From NCBI GenBank assembly GCA_902462495.1, contig CABQCC010000077.1, positions 1 to 6,732 of the forward strand: a DNA stretch of 6,732 bases. Direction: 5' to 3'. This DNA is from an uncultured Eubacterium sp. Lineage in GTDB: Bacteria; Bacillota; Clostridia; Oscillospirales; Acutalibacteraceae. The translations under genes were made by a program, and so were the position numbers. The notes beneath the pieces were generated by a model. The model worked only from the letters and a program-made list of their open reading frames with translations, had not been told where the DNA came from and ran no database searches. Numbering within the stretch: position 1 is the stretch's first letter; every line of letters starts with the position of its first letter. Positions 5,318 through 6,732 of the stretch are shown one piece after another.

Positions 5318-6121
5318 TTAGCCAAGATACTTTGCGATAATCTCGTCATACTTTCCGTTAGCCTTGATGTTTGCAAGACCTGCGTTGAACTTGTCAAGAA
5401 GTTCTTGCTTGTCAGCTGAGAAAGTAGCCATACCGTAGCCGGCGCCATCATTTTCAGAGCCTTCTACGATTTCCATATCAAGATTGCCGTCCTTAATGGA
5501 AGCAGCCATAATAGGAGTATCCTCGAAGCAAGCAGCACACTGACCGCCTGTAACAGATTGATACATTGTTGGGCTGTCCTCAAAATATGTAAGCTTAAGG
5601 CTGTACTTATCCTTGAGTTCTTCTGCATAATCGGCACCCTTTGTACCTGTCTTAACAGCTACTGTTGAACCCTTGAGGTCATCAAGTGATTTAATGCTTG
5701 AACCTTTCTTTACTGCAACGCTTTGTGTTGCTGTGTAGTATGCGTCAGAGAAAATCCAACCTTCTTTTTGTCTTTGGTCGGTGATTGATGCACCTGCAAT
5801 CATAGCGTCAGCCTGACCTGACTTGCAAGCTGCGATTGATGCGTCAAAGCCGAGTGATTTAAGTTCATACTCGAAGCCCTGATCCTCTGCAATAGCTGCA
5901 AGAATATCCACATCAATACCAACAAAGTTACCTGAAGCGTCTGTGTATTCAAAAGGCTTGAATACTGTATCGGTTGCGATAACATACTTCTTTGCGGAAG
6001 CGTCTGTTTTTGCATCATTATTTTTGTCATCATTTGAGTTGTTTGAGCATCCTGCAAATGCAAATACTACTGTAAGTGCTGCAAGAACAAGAGCCAATAC
6101 TCTCTTCATTGTCTTTTTCAT
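5318..6121 (-). CDS. glnH: Glutamine-type amino-acid ABC transporter substrate-binding lipoprotein
   Basis: Extracellular SBP_bac_3 receptor, 267 residues, that captures the amino acid and delivers it to GlnP. A signal peptide ends in FAGC with Cys25 as the lipid anchor, followed by an Asn/Asp-rich linker. The mature part opens with ATDTVFKPFEY (49-59), then GIDVDILAAIA, ASITDQR (111-117; Arg117 is the family's carboxylate-binding arginine), AVKTGTKGADYA (155-166) and FEDTP (199-203; Asp201 matches the amino-group-binding aspartate). ATDT, the SGT-like loop and the xDTP motif all resemble E. coli GlnH, so glutamine is the best guess. The ATG at 6121 is preferred for SD spacing (AAAGG with 9 bases); an ATG two codons upstream (6127) is only 3 bases from that SD. 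Confidence 0.92.
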   Translation of the reverse strand: MKKTMKRVLALVLAALTVVFAFAGCSNNSNDDKNNDAKTDASAKKYVIATDTVFKPFEYTDASGNFVGIDVDILAAIAEDQGFEYELKSLGFDASIAACKSGQADAMIAGASITDQRQKEGWIFSDAYYTATQSVAVKKGSSIKSLDDLKGSTVAVKTGTKGADYAEELKDKYSLKLTYFEDSPTMYQSVTGGQCAACFEDTPIMAASIKDGNLDMEIVEGSENDGAGYGMATFSADKQELLDKFNAGLANIKANGKYDEIIAKYLG

Positions 6122-6175
6122 TTTCATTTTCCTTTCAAATGATTAATTAAATCCGTTTAGGATATATTAAGGTTT

Positions 6176-6204
6176 ATTATAATAATTTTTTGCTGCCTTG
6201 TCAA
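6176..6204 (-). promoter_or_regulatory. Perfect-consensus sigma-A promoter of the gln operon
   Basis: On the minus strand TTGACA (6199-6204) and TATAAT (6176-6181) are separated by exactly 17 bases, matching the consensus at every hexamer position. Transcription would begin at about 6169, giving a leader of about 48 bases to the 6121 ATG. A promoter this strong on a nutrient importer usually needs repression. Confidence 0.88.
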
Positions 6205-6232
6205 TACTCACAGAGTTTTACAAGGCAGCAAA
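6189..6232. repeat. 13-bp inverted repeat overlapping the gln promoter -35
   Basis: TTTGCTGCCTTGT (6189-6201) and ACAAGGCAGCAAA (6220-6232) are perfect inverted copies separated by 18 bases. One copy covers half of the -35 hexamer and part of the spacer; the other lies upstream of the promoter. The arm centres are about 31 bases apart, close to three helical turns. There is no T-tract on either strand, so it is probably not a terminator. I read it as a likely operator pair for an unidentified regulator. Confidence 0.6.
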
Positions 6233-6290
6233 GTAGGAAAATTGAACGATATTTTTATGTTTTTTTATACATTATGACGAATATTTATAG

Positions 6291-6731
6291 TTATAATGAG
6301 AACTCATTATCAAGATTTTTGAACAAATCAATCTGCTTTTTTGAGCCGACAACACAGAAAGAACTGTTGTTAATTGCACTTTCAAGAGTGTCTGCAAGAG
6401 CCAAAAAGTCGCTCTTTTGTGTTTCAACAATCTGCTTGCGGAGCAACAATCTGCTTTCTTCCGATATGCCCCTGATGTAGTTACCGTCAGCACCTATGGC
6501 AATTTGACGAGGAGTAAGAAGCGGAGAGGCACTCGACATTGCACCGATGATGAAGCCGACAAGGCTTCTGTCGGAATTTGCAAATATACGAAGATAATCC
6601 GCAATTTTATAATAGGTTTCAATAGAAGCCTTTGCATTTGGGTCACGGAATGAATATGCAAAAACAGAGCCGTTGGCAACAGCCTTGAATGGGGATAAAC
6701 AGCTTGTCCATATAGGTCTGGTCGGATTCCC
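6291..6731 (-). CDS. C-terminal part of an M16C-type metallopeptidase (PreP/Cym1-like); 5' end outside window
   Basis: An open frame of 146 codons enters from the right edge on the minus strand and ends at TAA (6291-6293). It resembles the C-terminal end of presequence-protease-like insulinase peptidases: AYSFRDPNAKASIETYYKIADYLR, then SPLLTPRQ, YIRGISEESR, LRKQIVETQKSDFLALADTL and the final CVVGSKKQIDLF. Full proteins of this family have about 970 residues. The zinc-binding inverted motif HxxEH lies near the N-terminus and so is not in view, which means catalytic competence cannot be judged. Bacterial members degrade peptides; secretion is not typical. An internal ATG at 6539 is not the start, because family-like sequence continues upstream of it. 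No convincing terminator follows the stop. Confidence 0.82.
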   Translation of the reverse strand, partial: GNPTRPIWTSCLSPFKAVANGSVFAYSFRDPNAKASIETYYKIADYLRIFANSDRSLVGFIIGAMSSASPLLTPRQIAIGADGNYIRGISEESRLLLRKQIVETQKSDFLALADTLESAINNSSFCVVGSKKQIDLFKNLDNEFSL

Positions 6732-6732
6732 T

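Noticed and set aside
6189..6232. Inverted repeat as intrinsic terminator of the M16 peptidase gene
   Set aside because: The stem is strong, but neither strand has a T-run after it; on the minus strand it is followed by AAAAATT. Its overlap with an exact-consensus promoter favours a regulatory role.
6494..6679. 61-codon minus-strand frame in the peptidase region
   Set aside because: It is out of frame with the M16C-like sequence, which runs unbroken from 6731 to 6291.

Overview
The window looks like a chromosomal segment of a low-GC, endospore-forming member of the Clostridia, probably an anaerobic gut-type Oscillospirales/Ruminococcaceae relative. This rests on a pro-sigma-K gene, two lipobox-type lipoproteins, a DUF4430-type cysteine-containing lipoprotein, strong Shine-Dalgarno sites and many A/T-flanked intrinsic terminators. 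The genus is inferred from the type of proteins present, not from a search.

Left part (1-1741): the 3' end of an unrecognised plus-strand gene overlaps a TTG-started DUF4430 lipoprotein gene. A bidirectional hairpin terminator (922-960) separates the lipoprotein from a convergent minus-strand sigK gene, which encodes the late mother-cell sporulation sigma factor. sigK is one uninterrupted frame and keeps a hydrophobic pro-sequence. It diverges from the next gene across about 96 bp.

Middle part (1742-3640): a plus-strand two-domain GNAT-like acyltransferase starts without a visible ribosome binding site. It converges on a minus-strand EamA/DMT transporter, and a shared hairpin terminator covers the transporter's stop codon. 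The transporter leader is unusual. It has a strong SD before an in-frame TTG, 30 codons ahead of the likely ATG start, and a complete intrinsic terminator lies between the two starts. A short dyad sits just upstream.

Right part (3641-6732): a minus-strand operon glnH-glnP-glnQ encodes a polar amino-acid ABC importer, most like the glutamine type. It consists of a lipoprotein binding protein, a permease and an ATPase. Transcription should start from a promoter with perfect consensus hexamers (TTGACA-17-TATAAT), whose -35 region touches a 13-bp inverted repeat. Two stem-loops lie between glnH and glnP, and a 16-bp perfect hairpin terminator ends the operon. Upstream is the 3' end of a minus-strand M16C (PreP/Cym1-type) metallopeptidase gene that runs off the window.

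I see no mobile element, CRISPR array, rRNA or tRNA, and no clearly new multi-gene system. The most unusual features are regulatory: the transporter leader, the operator-like repeat on the gln promoter, and the SD-less acyltransferase start.
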